Source of the DNA: Asterias amurensis
Lineage: Eukaryota > Echinodermata > Asteroidea > Forcipulatida > Asteriidae
Assembly (NCBI RefSeq): GCF_032118995.1
Contig: NC_092660.1
Coordinates: forward strand, 18,152,501 to 18,216,500
Direction: 5' to 3'
DNA length: 64,000 nucleotides
The position numbers and the translations under genes were made by a program. Below the pieces are notes generated by a model that worked only from the letters and a program-made list of their open reading frames with translations, ran no database searches and had not been told where the DNA came from. Of this stretch, positions 1 to 11,347 are shown one piece after another. Numbering within the stretch: the first letter of the stretch is position 1; each line of letters begins with the position of its first letter.

Positions 1-3000
1 TGGTCTTCAGCGTGTCCAGTTCTTGTTGAACTGTTCTGAGAGTCTGGTTCCGTTCCTCAAGGAGCTTCTCCTGCTTCCCTGTGATTGCATTCTTTAACTT
101 CAGCTGCGGAAAAAAAAGCGCAGAGATTTTTTTAATTTGATACAATCCTTTCACAGATAGATCACAGAGCATCACTTGTGTTTAATAGATGGAAGTTTGC
201 ATCGTGTATAAAGAATAAAAATTTTGGTTTTACCCAGATATACTGATGTGTGTAAGCACTGTATACTCAGTACTTTCCCGAGCTCTGTGAAAGAATCACA
301 GGCATATCACTTGGGTGGGATTCGAACCCAAAACCTATGCATTCTAAGAGCAGTGTCTTACCAACTAGACCACCGAGATTGCCCGGCAGCTAGAGGCAGT
401 TCGAATCAAATATGACTTGTGATATTTACAAGGCAGACTAAAAAACAGGTCTGAAATCTTAAACCATCTCAGCTCCCTTGCGAGTATACAGCCTGTGCTG
501 CCAAATATGTAGCGCACCAATCTAAATCAATCATAAGAATCATCTCTGCCCTCACAGGTACCCATTAACCCCTGTTCAAAATCTTTCTTGTTAACAGACC
601 TTTTAATTTCTTAGAACACATGTCTGTTTTTAATTCTCACCTTTGCTAGAGCAGCTTTTAAATCTCCTTGGAGCTTCTTAATAATGTCATTTCCCTGTTG
701 ACAAAAAGAAGAAAAAACCCAAATCTCCCTTTACCTTGTCAAATAATACACAGGGTAAATGTTTAATAATAATAATAACAGTTTTTATATAGCGTTTTTC
801 ACACCAGAAAGGGCGTCTCAAACACTTCTAATATTATTACCCCTCATCACTGGGCCATGAATTCATTCCTTAAACCACCTCAGCCCTCTTGGGAGTATAC
901 AGTTCTATATGTAATTTTTTAGCCATCTATCATCTTGTATAAGTTTTCTTCATGTAATCATTTACTTGTCTGTCTAGTCCAATGTCTCTGTCTTTTGTCT
1001 CTCTGGCCGCCTGTCTTGTCCTACGGCTGATTTCTACAGGTTTTGACTCACTCAATTAGCCTCCAAACTCCTCTTTAATAATAATGGCTTCTTATATAGT
1101 ACACATATCCATCACTCATTGATGCTCAAGGCGCTTTAAATACATTTTTTCCCTGCAAGGTATGTGGGACTACCTTTGAATAATGAGACCTATTCCTTTA
1201 TAGCACAATGTATTGGTTTACGTCGGCGAATTCCTTCTCTTTTTGATAATTGCACTGGGTTCTTTTTAAGTGCGTTACACACATATGGAATTGGAAACAA
1301 CAGCTTTATGTTCCATCCGAATAACGAAGCATCATGGTTAAGTGTCTTTCTTAAAGACAAAGGTGTCACGACTGGGACTCGAAGTATAAGTCTGTCTAGT
1401 CCAATGTCTGTTGTCTGTTCTTTCGTCTCTTTGAGCTACATTACTTGCGGTCTTGTGGACTTTCGCATCAAATTCGAGCCCTTGGGGAGAGTTTACTGTA
1501 ATTATTACAGTCAGGGAACAAGACACAGATGGTGGCAGTCTACCTTCATGACTTCATGGGACGTTGACTTGATGGTGCTCTCTAGCTTGGCTACCAGACT
1601 AGTCTTATGTTGTACACTTTCTTCCAACTTGGCCTACAGGAACAAGACACAATTCAAATATTTCTTTACAAATTAAAAAATAGTTTTCTAATAATCCGGG
1701 GGATGAGAGTCACTGCTGACAAAAAGCTCTGAACCTCAGGCATGATATTTGGTTCCTGGAAAAAAGTAGGAGTATTTTATTGAATACAAGTGCTGACCTA
1801 CATGTACACATGGTGTAGCCTCTAACATTACAGGCTATTTAATCAAAATTTTTAAAAAATTTTCAAATGGCAAAAAAAAAACCCGGACAACCAACGAAAG
1901 TGGGAAAAATATCATGTCTGAAACCTAGAACTAAAAAAAATATGAGGTACTTTTCATTGATTGCATTTCAGACTTTTGTGAACACCTGGAGTTATAGATT
2001 ACATGTAGCTTTTGGGAACAGTATCTTCAGTGCAAGAGAAGACTGAAGTTAATTAAAGCAGTGGACACTATTGGTAATTACTCAAAATACTTATTAGCGT
2101 AAAACATTACTTGGTAACGAGTAACGGATTACTTGGTAACGAGTAACGGGGAGAGGTTGATGGTGTAAAACAGTGTGAGAGACGGCTCCCTCTGAAGTGG
2201 CGTAGTTTTTGAGAAAGGAGTAATTTTCCGAAATCAAGCATCTGAAGGCATACAACTTCGTGTGACAGGGTGTTTTTTTTTCTTTCATTTTTATCTCGCA
2301 TCTTCGATGACCAATTGTTCTCAAATTTTCACAGGTTTGTTATTTTATGCATATGTTGAGATACACCAAGTGAGAAGAGTGGCAGCCCTGAGAGTGTCTT
2401 TGACAATTACCAACAGTGTCCAGGGTCTTCAAATTTAGATATGGTTTTAATATGTTTTAAATACAAATTTCTTTATAATTCATGTACAAGTTGACTTGTC
2501 TTAAACAACCAGTGATTGTTTAAAACGCCCCAAACCTTAAAAAGTGATTTACGCAAAACAAGTAGGGTTATGACTTTGTTGCACTGACAAGACCAAGGTC
2601 AGTGACCTTTGTGCTCAGGCTTGAGTGCTTTTTGTATTTTGTTACTAAAATTGACTGCTACAATTTAGTTTGCGAAACACCATGTGTGCGTCTACTTGCC
2701 AGGTAGCTTTATATTCTACTACCGCGGAGAAGATTTTTGGAACTCAGGAGACTTCGCAGTTCTGAACAGAACTGTCCTGCTTTTTAACTACAACCTAACT
2801 TTGGGGACTAATACTTTAGCTTTTAGTGGATTGTTATTAACTTCACTACCATGGACTGAGTTCTTAATTGGTCTCAACAGTAAGGAATGAGCTTTTTTAC
2901 CCTCTGGTCACTGGCGGCTTCTATCAACTGATTGCCTTTATCCAGCAGAGCCTCTTTGTCTTGAACCTCCTGCTGAAGCACTGCGATGCGTGTCTGCTGC

Positions 3001-6000
3001 TGGCTCAGAGTCTGCTCGCGGCTCCGCTGGTCTGTTTCCAGACTCCCACGCTGCTGCCGCAGGGACTGTAGGTCACGCTGGGCTCGCTTGTAGTCCTGCG
3101 CCGGAAAAAAAGTTTAGTTTTTAAATATTTGCATACTTCAAAATTAGCATAATCATTTTCATTGCTGTGTAGTGCAACTTACTTAGAATGTAAAAAATGT
3201 GAAAAAAGTATGTAAAAAAACACTATAGAAAACACATTGTGACCCTACCTTTAAAGATGAAATTTCTATAAAGTTTTTTTATAATTTACCTCATCCAGAG
3301 TCCCAAGTCTTCCTTTCAGTTCTCTCATTGATGACTCCAGGTGATATTTCTTGTCGGTCAGGTCCTGCAAAAACATAACAGTAAAAGTTGACGGAAAATA
3401 TTAAACAGCCTTTGTCACACCCCTAGGGGCACATTAAATTGCTCAGTATTTTGTCATACAAGAAGTATGAGACCTATTCCTTTATAGCACCATGTACATG
3501 TGTAATGGTTTACAAGGTGCTGTGGCCAATGTGCTGCCGATCAGACCAAATACACCGGGCGAACCCCAACCTGGTTCCCAGTGGAGATCGATCTCGCCGC
3601 GCCATTTTTTCCCAGCATGCCTTGCTCGATCATAACTCCTGGAAGTGTATCTCCAAAATATCCAAATATAAGGGATATCACAATTAGTCCTGTGGTTGAT
3701 CCGTTCTGTGTTGAGCATAAGTCGCGCACACGCTGGATGCGCTGTGTGTAATATAAGGTCATAAACTTGCCTTGGCGTTCAGTGTTGTGTGACAAAAAAA
3801 AAGTGAATATGTACATCTTTATACGCATGCATTTCGGCGTATAGAGCTTTTTGGAGACGCACAGCGTTTCAAATTTTGCGCGTATATGATAGCCAATCAA
3901 AGACACGGATCGGAGTTTCCCTCCCAGGGGTTAGAGACGTATGTACAGCTAGCGTGATACGGCGCGCTGCCCATGGTAGCGAGGTTGGGGCGAACCCCTT
4001 CTCTTTTTGATAAGTGCTCTAGGCTCTTCATGTGCATTACACAACACACAGGGCATATGGCTTTACATCTCATCTTAAGAACCAGCAATAATGGTTAAGT
4101 GTCTTGCTTAAGGATACAAGAGTCACGACCAGGATTTAAACCCACACTCTACTGATCAGAAACACCAGAGCTTGAGGAGAAGCAATGAGCGTATTATTTT
4201 TGTGCGTACCTGTACCCAGTGTAGTGCAAGCTACTTACTTGATTGGCCCTCTGGAGGTCCGATAGTCTTGCCTGTAGTTCAGACGACCCTTGTAATCTCA
4301 TGGTGTCAATATCTTTCCTCTCTCGCTCGTGTCTCTGCTCCAAGTCTCGTTGATTCTAAACATTAGACAGATACAAATCATAACAATAACAGGGGTTCGT
4401 AAACACAACAGTTGGTCACAAGTGGTGAATGTTCACTCGAAGTCCTCGGACTAAATCCAGTATTTGCTATGGCAAGCTTTTTCTTAGTTACACGAGAGAC
4501 AACCCCCGATGTTCCCGTACTTTAAAACATTATTTTTCTCTTGTACAGTAGTAAACAAAATACAAAAATCTTTGACAAATTCCTGAAATTCCAGGCAAAT
4601 AATGAGGACACAAGGAGTGTACCACAATGCCCCATATCGACAACCAAAATGTGGATTTGAGGAATTCAAATGGAGTAGGTCTTTACCTGCATGGCTTTCT
4701 GTCTTTCCTCGGCGAGTTCTTGTTTGTGTTTAGCGACGAGGCTCTCTGTGTGGGCGCTCCACTCCGATCTCAGACTCTCCAGTTCATGAGTACGAGACGA
4801 TAACGCCTGAAAAACAGAACCATCAGGAAAGGGGGGGGGAAACAAGAAAAATCAAAGCTTTTGCGTCATCTTTGGAAAGAGACATTTAAGTTTTCGGTAA
4901 AGGATTATGTTAACAAATAAACCAGAATATGTATATAAGGGCAGAGTTTCGCGGTAAGCAGAGCCATGAAATTGATCCCTGAAGAGCTGAATGCCCGTGG
5001 AGTGAAATCACAAGAATCAAATCTTGTAATTATTTACCTTGTGAGTTTCCTTGAGTTGTCCTGAGAGGGAGGTCTCTGTGTGAGTCAATCTCATTGATAC
5101 TTTGTTGTGTTCAGCCTGCAATGAAATAATATACAATCAATAATAATAATAATAACGAAGTTTTATAGAGCGCACATATCCACAAACGTGCTCAGGGCGC
5201 TATAACAAAGAAAGAAAGGAAAAGAAAAAAAATCTTTATGATATGACTATGGGTGCACAATGGTGCAAATATTTTCATGAGTTGAAAGATGGAAAGTTTG
5301 AGGCGGAGCCAAGTTGAATGGATCTTTCAACAATGAGTTTACTCATCAAGGTCCAATTTCATAGAGCTGCTAAGCACAAAGATTTGGTTGGCATGACATT
5401 TTTGCCTTGATGAAAACAGGATTACCAACCAAATGTCCATTTGTTGCATACTGCTTGTTACTGGTATTCAGCTGTTGTTTGCTTATCCTGAAAACCACGT
5501 GAAAATTTGGTTGGTAATGCTGTATTTATCAAGGCAAAAATTTCATGCTAAACAAACTGTTGTGCTTAGCAGCTCTAAGAAAAGTGGGCCCTGCGCATAA
5601 AAGGACTGGTTTATTTCCAGAGAGCTTTCTGCAGAATCAGGGAGAGTTTGCAGCTGTGCCACGGCAAGGTGCGACAGAGGGTCGGCCATACCAACCTGTA
5701 ATGATTTGAGGCATGTTGCCAGGTATTTCTTGACGTCAGTGTCGTTGCCTGGTTGTAACTTAAGAGCCAGGTGGGTTAGATGTTTGAAGGGGTTGGTCTC
5801 CACCAGGCAAAGCTCTGCCAAACCCTGCGCCAGGGGCTCGGATCTCATTAAATGTAGGACAAACCTGCAGTTGGGTATATCATAAAAATAATAATAATTC
5901 CGACTGATGTTAAAGAACATAGATGTCTGGGCGTTGTAATCTTAGATAAGACGGAAAAGATGTCATCTTCTTCTTCCATAAAAGTACTGACTCAATTACA

Positions 6001-8308
6001 TGAGCAAAAGCGTACTGTGGTTTGTAGTGTTTTTTTGGTCTGTTTTATGGTAGATAATAATTTTACGTAAATTTTGTTGTATAAAAGGCCAAAATGAATT
6101 TCCCGTCGTGGATAATAAAGTGAATTGAATTGAATTGTGCATGCATTGGCTCACAAATGACGAGACATGAAGGCAAGTGCATCAATTGAAATTGACATTG
6201 CTGTACCAGGTAATATCAGGGTAGCTTCGAAGCTGTTAGTTCTAAAGATCAAAAAGTACCAAGACCTGGCCGGGGAACTTCATAAGATTTGGCAGGTGAA
6301 AATGAAAGTAGTCCCTGTGGTGGTCCCAATGGCACCATTTTGAAAGCACTAGGGAAACATCTAGATGAAATAGGGACAAATGTGAGGGTAGATCATTTAC
6401 AGAAGGTGGCGTATTTGGGAACAGCAAGAATCCTGAGAAAGACCCTTGAGATACAAGGCTACTAAACTTACTTGGGTGAGTCTTTGCTTTGCTCTTCAAA
6501 GCATCGTTGGAGAAGTTCTATGAGCTTCTGTGGGAAGGCTGAGAAGTCAACCAGCAAACCTTGCTGGACCTTCAGGCTGTGGACAGGAGAAAAGAATAAT
6601 CAAATTATATACTGACTGTTATCACTGAATGTGTCTAAAGTTTGTATATTTATGTATTGTATTTGAGGATAATTTTTGTTGATGATGTGAGTCCAATACT
6701 TCAAGTTCCTGTGATTGTTTTTAATCATTGGCTAATAAACCATTCTAAACCATTCTAAACTTAGCACCGAGTGACATGTTTAAATGTTGATTACTCCTCA
6801 GCTTTTTATACCTTTGAAAGTCTTCTTCTCCAAGAGCCAAGTTGAAGAGAAAGAAAGGATCAGCGTCATCTGTGAGTCGTACATTCAGCTCCTGTTAAGA
6901 ACATTATAAAACTGTTAATCCATATCGGACTAACTACAAGATTACCCTAGAACAGACGAATGCTGTTAGTGCCTAAATAAGGAATGACCTGAAGATGAAC
7001 AAGAAGTTAGTGTTTTTCTTCGTACTGTCATTATAAGCGATTTTTTGTATGCCTGCTTGCTCAAGCATAGTCATTAATATAACGTGTGCACAACGGCCAT
7101 TCACAAATTATATTATGTTACTCTTTTACCACAATAACTGGAGTAATTTCACTAAATTTTATTTCACTCTGTAAAAATCACTCTGTGACAATGTGGAACA
7201 AGTCACAAAAATAATTTTCGCCTCAAGAGACGAAAATCATTTTAGCATGATACATATTTTTGTGACATTGTTTTACTCATTTCTCAAAACAACCACCTCA
7301 GTAAGTAATATTTTAAGGTAAGCTTTCTCCTATCATTATCTTCACACGGTATAAAGTTTAATGTAAATCTGCAAACATTGTGTTCTGTGTTCCAAAAAGT
7401 ACCAAAATCCTTTTAGGAAAATAGAAGTTTAAATAAACTTCAAATATTGAAGACTTTTAGTTGTCTGACCTTTCTTTGCATTGGGGAGGCTGAAGTCTGA
7501 AGCTCAAGCTGAACTCTGATTGATGCGACCCTGGATAGGAAAACAGAATATTAAAGGCAGTGGACCCTATTGGTAATTACTCAAAATATTTTTTAGCATA
7601 AAACCTTAACTGGTAATGAGGAATGGGGAGCTGTTGATAGTATAAAACACTGTGAGAAACGGCTCCCTTTGAAGTGACTAAGTTTTCGAGAAAGAAGTAA
7701 ATTTTCCACGAATTTGATTTCGAGACCTCAGATTTAGAATTTGAGGTCTCAAAATCAAGCATCTAAAAGCATACAACTTCGTGTGACAGGGGTGTTTTTT
7801 CAAATTGAGCTCAAATTTTCACAGGTTCGTTATTCTACTGTTGAGATACACTAAGAGAGAAGACTGGTCATTGACAACAACCAAAAGTGTCCTCGAGTGT
7901 CTTTAAACCAAATCTAATACATGTTTCCCTGCAGTTTAACACCACTGAGTATTCTTCAAACCATGTAAGTTTAATGTTAATCTGTGGACACTGTGTTTTG
8001 TGTTGTACAAAAAGTACCCAGACCCTTTAATTAGCATCCAGCACTAATGACGTAAATTTTGTTTAAAATACGCGGCTGTCAGACAAACATGCCACACCAC
8101 CAACGCGTTCACTGCGTCATTACGTTAGGGTATACATGTAGTTAGCATGGGTAAACATGCAATTTCGCATTTTTGTCTGAGATCCAGGCTCTTAGCTTCT
8201 TTTTTTAGCATTAGTGCCGAATGCTATTGATGGGGACCCTTACCTGTCATCGTGCCCTGTGCACTTCATGCACACGGACAATACGTGGTTGAACAAGTGA
8301 TCGTTCAT
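1..8308 (-). CDS. SASS6: Spindle assembly abnormal protein 6 (SAS-6), 3' end beyond window
   Basis: SAS-6 builds the centriole cartwheel and sets its nine-fold symmetry. Coding exons, in order of transcription: 8244-8308, 7470-7530, 6812-6891, 6472-6576, 5696-5864, 5038-5115, 4687-4806, 4239-4355, 3290-3364, 2901-3095, 641-694, 1-103 (partial). All have GT-AG borders and phases that join, giving about 407 residues. The start [16 protein letters not shown] leads into the SAS-6 head domain: [30 protein letters not shown] and [16 protein letters not shown] closely match what I recall of vertebrate SAS-6. Phe130 aligns with the head-dimerisation Phe (human F131). From about residue 165 the chain is a charged, Gln/Glu-rich coiled coil. 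Compared with human SAS-6, about 20-25 residues before [12 protein letters not shown] are missing, so a short exon between 694 and 2901 was probably not found. Identification is strong; exon borders were read by eye. Confidence 0.93.
225..395 (-). mobile_element. tRNA-derived SINE (type 1)
   Basis: Read on the minus strand it has a tRNA-like A box (GTCTAGTTGGTAAGACA), a B box (GGGTTCGAATCCC) and a tail that includes TACACACATC(G/A)GT and GGTAAAA. Related copies lie at 19215-19390, 35185-35350, 55578-55700 and 55712-55872. It sits in the last SASS6 intron of the window. Confidence 0.7.
450..575 (-). mobile_element. SINE body fragment (Deu-like, type 2)
   Basis: The reverse complement matches the middle of the complete SINE at 47398-47762 (GGTACCTGTGAGGGCAGAGATG, through the TACTC-GAGCTGAGATGGTTT stretch). 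No tRNA head is present. Confidence 0.6.
762..905 (-). mobile_element. SINE 3' tail fragment (type 2)
   Basis: The reverse complement matches the 3' end of the SINE at 47398-47762: GAGTATAC, CTGAGGTGGTTTAAGGA, GGCCCAGTGA, and the CGCTATATAAA-type end followed by a TTA microsatellite. Confidence 0.6.
1070..1420 (-). mobile_element. SINE tail plus degraded type 3 SINE
   Basis: 1070-1165 is a TTA-rich tail with a 'gcgc..atatcca..gctcaaggcgct' motif, also seen at 5137-5215. 1180-1400 matches the type 3 SINE family (see 3466-4165): CCTATTCCTTTATAGCAC, CCTTCTCTTTTTGATAA, GGTTAAGTGTCTT, then a B-box remnant. The 170-codon ORF across it is fortuitous. Confidence 0.5.
2053..2433 (+). mobile_element. 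TTAA-MITE copy 1
   Basis: Starts TTAAAGCAGTGGACACTATT and ends in a degraded inverted copy (CCAACAGTGTCCAGGGTCTT). It carries the family's internal blocks, GAACGGCTCCCTCTGAAG in diverged form and a TTTCACAGGTTTGTTATTTT segment. Confidence 0.85.
3466..4165 (-). mobile_element. Type 3 SINE split by a 0.43-kb insertion
   Basis: Flanks 3466-3548 and 3985-4165 together form a SINE whose tRNA-like head faces the minus strand (GGTTTAAATCCTGGTCGTGAC) and whose distal end is GCTATAAAGGAATAGGTCTC. Related copies are at 34090-34300 and 54885-55165, which lack the insertion. Confidence 0.6.
3555..3980. mobile_element. Small TIR element inserted in the SINE
   Basis: The ends are imperfect inverted repeats (CCCCAACCTGGTTCCC against CCCCAACCTCGCTACC), and GGGCGAACCCC occurs at both borders, which includes an 8-9 bp target duplication. 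The interior has no recognisable coding; the 121-codon minus ORF across it is not supported. Confidence 0.5.
5137..5215 (-). mobile_element. SINE tail fragment
   Basis: An ATA microsatellite followed by TTTTATAGAGCGCACATATC and GCTCAGGGCGCTATAA, the shared 3' tail of a SINE. It lies in the SASS6 intron between exons 5 and 6. Confidence 0.5.
5351..5591. mobile_element. Palindromic MITE, GGGCCCAATTTCATAGAGC family
   Basis: Arms run from GTCCAATTTCATAGAGCTGC to GCAGCTCTAAGAAAAGTGGG with inner arms GGATTACCAACCAAAT / ATTTGGTTGGTAATGC. A second copy is at 62931-63174, and 60332-60583 has related ends. It lies in SASS6 intron 5. Confidence 0.8.
5950..6140 (+). mobile_element. LINE-like 3' tail
   Basis: It ends CCCGTCGTGGATAATAAAGTG then repeated GAATT, a layout typical of 5'-truncated non-LTR retrotransposons. 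No coding remains. Confidence 0.5.
6620..6765 (+). mobile_element. LINE-like 3' tail with duplicated 10-mer
   Basis: An AT-rich stretch ending in AATAAACCATTCTAAACCAT followed by a second TCTAAAC unit. The short tandem tail resembles CR1/L2-type non-LTR ends. Confidence 0.4.
7130..7425. mobile_element. Palindromic MITE, GAGACGAAAAT family (partial)
   Basis: Shares GAGACGAAAAT.ATTTTAGCATG, TTTACTCATTTCTCAAAA and the GTTTAATGTAAATCTG outer arm with the complete copy at 44122-44573. Confidence 0.65.
7551..7906 (+). mobile_element. TTAA-MITE copy 2
   Basis: Flanked by TTAA, starting AAAGGCAGTGGACCCTATTG and ending GTGTCTTTAA. It carries the CGAGACCTCAGATTTAGAAT palindrome of the family. It lies in SASS6 intron 1. 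Confidence 0.85.
7960..8025 (+). mobile_element. Arm fragment of the GAGACGAAAAT MITE family
   Basis: GTAAGTTTAATGTTAATCTG and AAAAGTACCCAGACCCTTTAA match the outer arm of the copy at 44122-44573. Confidence 0.5.
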
Positions 8309-8524
8309 GATTCATAAAAACATAGACAAGTTATGCTGCAGTACAAACCAAGTCTTCCTGCGAAAAAGAAAGAAAGTTGATTATTATTATTAATATTAAA
8401 ATATAATTAATAAATTATCAAATTCCAAAGTTTTCAGCACATTTCAATTAGTGTTTTTTCCTGTGGGGGCGTGACCTAGCTAGCACATTTTGCTAGCACA
8501 AGTACGAATATACTGCTCTGGATT

Positions 8525-8580
8525 ATAGCTGCGATAACGTAACCCTCCTCCCGCCGTCGGAGGTTACGTTATCGCAACTA
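8525..8580. repeat. Hairpin repeat, copy 1
   Basis: TGCGATAACGTAACCCTCC pairs with GGAGGTTACGTTATCGCA around a short GC-rich loop. First of three such hairpins within 1 kb. Confidence 0.9.
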
Positions 8581-8663
8581 CGGAGGGATGTAGATTATCA
8601 GACAGATTGTAACCTAGCTAGTATTAATGATTAATATATTGAGGTTTGTTCTGCGGAACTACA

Positions 8664-8944
8664 GGGGTCGAAATTGCCACTAGCCCGCTAGCCCGGGACT
8701 ACCAGATTTACAGCCGGGCTACTGATTTTTCCAGTTTGATAGCCCGACGGGCTAGTGGAAAAACAATGCAAAAAATCATCATTACAAACAACAAAGAACT
8801 GTGCTATGGTGTATTGTAAAGTTTAAGCCGTGACTCGAGACATAATGTGTCTTTCGGGCTACCAAAATCTCATCAGGGCTACTAAAAATTATTGGTTACT
8901 AGCCCTGCTGACTACCATGAAAATACACTTAATTTCGACCCCTG
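8664..8944. mobile_element. Palindrome-ended MITE (CAGGGGTCGAAATT)
   Basis: Begins ACAGGGGTCGAAATTGCC and ends AATTTCGACCCCTGG. The interior repeats GGGCTACCA / TGGTAGCCC-like blocks several times. No ORF. Confidence 0.75.
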
Positions 8945-8947
8945 GAA

Positions 8948-9029
8948 CTAGTTGTGATAACGTAACCCTCCTGCCGGTGGCGTAGCCTCCGGCTCCGCCA
9001 TCGGCAAGAGGGTTACGTTATCGCAACTA
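8948..9029. repeat. Hairpin repeat, copy 2
   Basis: TAGTTGTGATAACGTAACCC pairs with GGGTTACGTTATCGCAACTA around a longer loop with its own inverted GCCGGTGGCG/CGCCATCGGC-type pairing. Confidence 0.9.
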
Positions 9030-9068
9030 TTGCGGAACGACCTAATTGCATTACTTTTAGTGTAAACA

Positions 9069-9232
9069 ACTTTCCGTATTTTGCCAAAGGCGCCACCACC
9101 TTTTCACTCATTTTTACAACATTACATTTTGAGTAAATTAGATTAATGATACTATTTTCATGATAATTATTGATATTAACAATAAATTATGTAATATCAA
9201 ATGAAAAAGTGGTTGCAAGATACAGGAAGGTT
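9069..9232. mobile_element. TTTCCGTATGGCGCCACCAC MITE, diverged copy
   Basis: Left arm CTTTCCGTATTTTGCCAAAG then GGCGCCACCACCTTTTCACT; right arm AATGAAAAAGTGGTTGCAAG. The central AT-rich spacer resembles copies at 11072, 17094 and 61920. Confidence 0.65.
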
Positions 9233-9459
9233 TCCAATTGTTGCAAGAATAAGAGTAATCATAACCAATGAAACCATGGATGGAGGTAGAATTCATGTCA
9301 TAAAATGTCCAATCATCAATGATGTCCCCACTCCCTGCTGTCCACATGATCACCATGACCCATCCCATCCCATTGGTTAAAACTAGACGCAAACGTCAAA
9401 CATAATTTTGTTCAGTACACAGAACCCCTGCCTGGCCTGCCAACCAAGTGTAGAGCAAG

Positions 9460-9523
9460 CTAGTTTCGATAACGTAACCCTCCTGCCTACGCCGTCGGCA
9501 GGAGGGTTACGTTATCGCAACTA
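9460..9523. repeat. Hairpin repeat, copy 3
   Basis: CGATAACGTAACCCTCCTGC pairs with GCAGGAGGGTTACGTTATCG; loop CTACGCCGTCG. CTA/TAG lies at both borders. Confidence 0.9.
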
Positions 9524-10430
9524 AGAGCAAGCATAGAGTAAGGAGCAAGCAAGCAATGGTACTATAAAAATACTATGGTAATTTCAATAATACTACTTAC
9601 TTATACTTAATATAGTCTAGTGTGTAAAAAACTGTCAGAATGTAATGATTAATTAAATCAAATTAAAAATGAAATAGGAAGTAGCGAGTGTATGATTACA
9701 GAAATCTTCTTGAAATCTCAGCTTGGTGGATTACTAGCGATGCTCTAGCTAGCGAATATTTTCGACAATGGCTTACCCTTTTAATTTAAAGACAAAATCA
9801 TCTGGACGTTGCAATTATTTGGACGATTGTCTTTAGATTTGTTGGATCATCGCGATCGTTGATCGTAAACAAAACATTGACATTTTGATCAACCCGCCAT
9901 TACATCAGGCAACCAGACTTCATGTAGAAGACTACTACGTTTTTAGAAATAGTTTTGAAAGGGACCCGACTAAATAATATGGCGACCTTATACATATGGT
10001 GCCCGATATGGGACGAGATTTCAACCGCACGTATCGTGTAGGGTCTACACAGCCCTACTCAATGTACTGGCGTGTAGTTCCGTAATGTGTTGTTATGCAT
10101 TGTGTGTACATACGTACGTGTGTGCAGGGGGAAATCCTACATCACACACAACTGGTATTCGTCATGTCGCTGTGTGTTTAGCCAATTACGGGGGAAGACC
10201 GAGTACCAGCGCACCAATCATACTCCATGTACTCGTTTGTTAGTTAAACCATACACACGAACATGATGGTGGTGTTAAATCTTACATTTTACCGGAAAGT
10301 TTGAACCAAAATTCATTAATATTTGTGAACTACACTTTTTCAATTCGCTACTTACCTCGAAGTGAACAAAATTATTTCAGGGGAAAAGAAAACATGCTGT
10401 TTCAATGGCTGAACGTCTAGACCTTAAAGT

Positions 10431-11071
10431 TTAAGTGTTCAATCTACCAGTAAGTTAAACCCTTACTCTATGGTTAAACTGGTAAATTGTCTTGTCTACA
10501 ACAAAGAACATAAACATTTTGGTGGAAATCTTGCTCGGTAAGTTGTTTGTTTCACTGTCTGTATTAACTAAAGTGACTGGTCACTGTACATAATAATGAT
10601 TAACGTGAATTATTTAATATAATAGTAATGCTAATAGGCCTAATGTATTTGATTGGCCCTAATTTTTGAGTGAGTGTACTGTAAAATAAAGTGTTGTTAT
10701 ATGTAGCAAAGTACAAACACAAACAGGGAGGAAGGAAATAATTGTTGTGGTTATAATAAAAATCAACTTCAATGTAACTTACATTGTAAGATAAAACAAG
10801 AATAAATCCATTGACAACTCCTTATCAAGCATTGTCGAGTGATGACAGTCATTTTTCACTTTGGTAAAGATTTCTGTATCCTGCAACACTGTACAGTGTA
10901 GAGTAACACTAACAGTGGTTGCAGTGATAAACTTGCACTCAACAGGAATCTCATTTTTATTGCAACAGGAATCTCATATTCCGAAAATGAAAAAGAGAAA
11001 GGATACATAAATGTTTTCTGATTAATTAATGTACAAACATTATGTTCGTGTATGAATGGGGGTGATTTTTT
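10431..11071. other. Stretch without a recognisable gene
   Basis: AT-rich unique-looking DNA. I see no conserved exon, repeat pair or RNA gene in it. The 84-codon minus ORF at 10856-11110 runs into the MITE that follows and has no protein-like features. Confidence 0.5.
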
Positions 11072-11203
11072 GGATAACTTTCCGTATGGCGCCACCACTT
11101 TTTCACTCATTTTTACAAAAAGGGATATATCAATCAGGTAAATTAGATACTATATTATTTTATTTCGAATGAAAAAGTGGTGGCGCCATACGGAAACTTT
11201 TCC
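11072..11203. mobile_element. TTTCCGTATGGCGCCACCAC MITE
   Basis: Near-perfect terminal inverted repeats: AACTTTCCGTATGGCGCCAC against GTGGCGCCATACGGAAACTT, about 35 bp each, around an AT-rich centre. Confidence 0.9.
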
Positions 11204-11347
11204 GATTTTTTTTTTCTGTGTTTATACTTCTAATCCCGGACAACTAATATGATCTCTCAAGACTACTAGACCCAGTCACTCTGGCACTGTGCTTCTTTTT
11301 TTAGACTATGGTAGTATGACCAAAGATGTCAATAACAATTTAAAAGT

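Larger units (their letters stand above)
8309..10430 (-). other. Candidate SASS6 5'UTR exon, intron and upstream exon
   Basis: Upstream of the SASS6 start codon, a good acceptor (pyrimidine tract, then GCAG) ends at 8358, suggesting the first coding exon reaches 8357 as 5'UTR. On the same strand a canonical donor, CTTCGAG then GTAAGTAG, lies at 10356, so a noncoding first exon may start near 10.4 kb. The roughly 2-kb interval holds three hairpin repeats and two palindromic MITEs, listed separately. No TATA box stands out. This is inference from splice signals only. Confidence 0.3.

Noticed and set aside
1164-1676. 170-codon plus ORF as a gene
   Set aside because: Lies across a SINE remnant in the SASS6 intron; no conserved motif.
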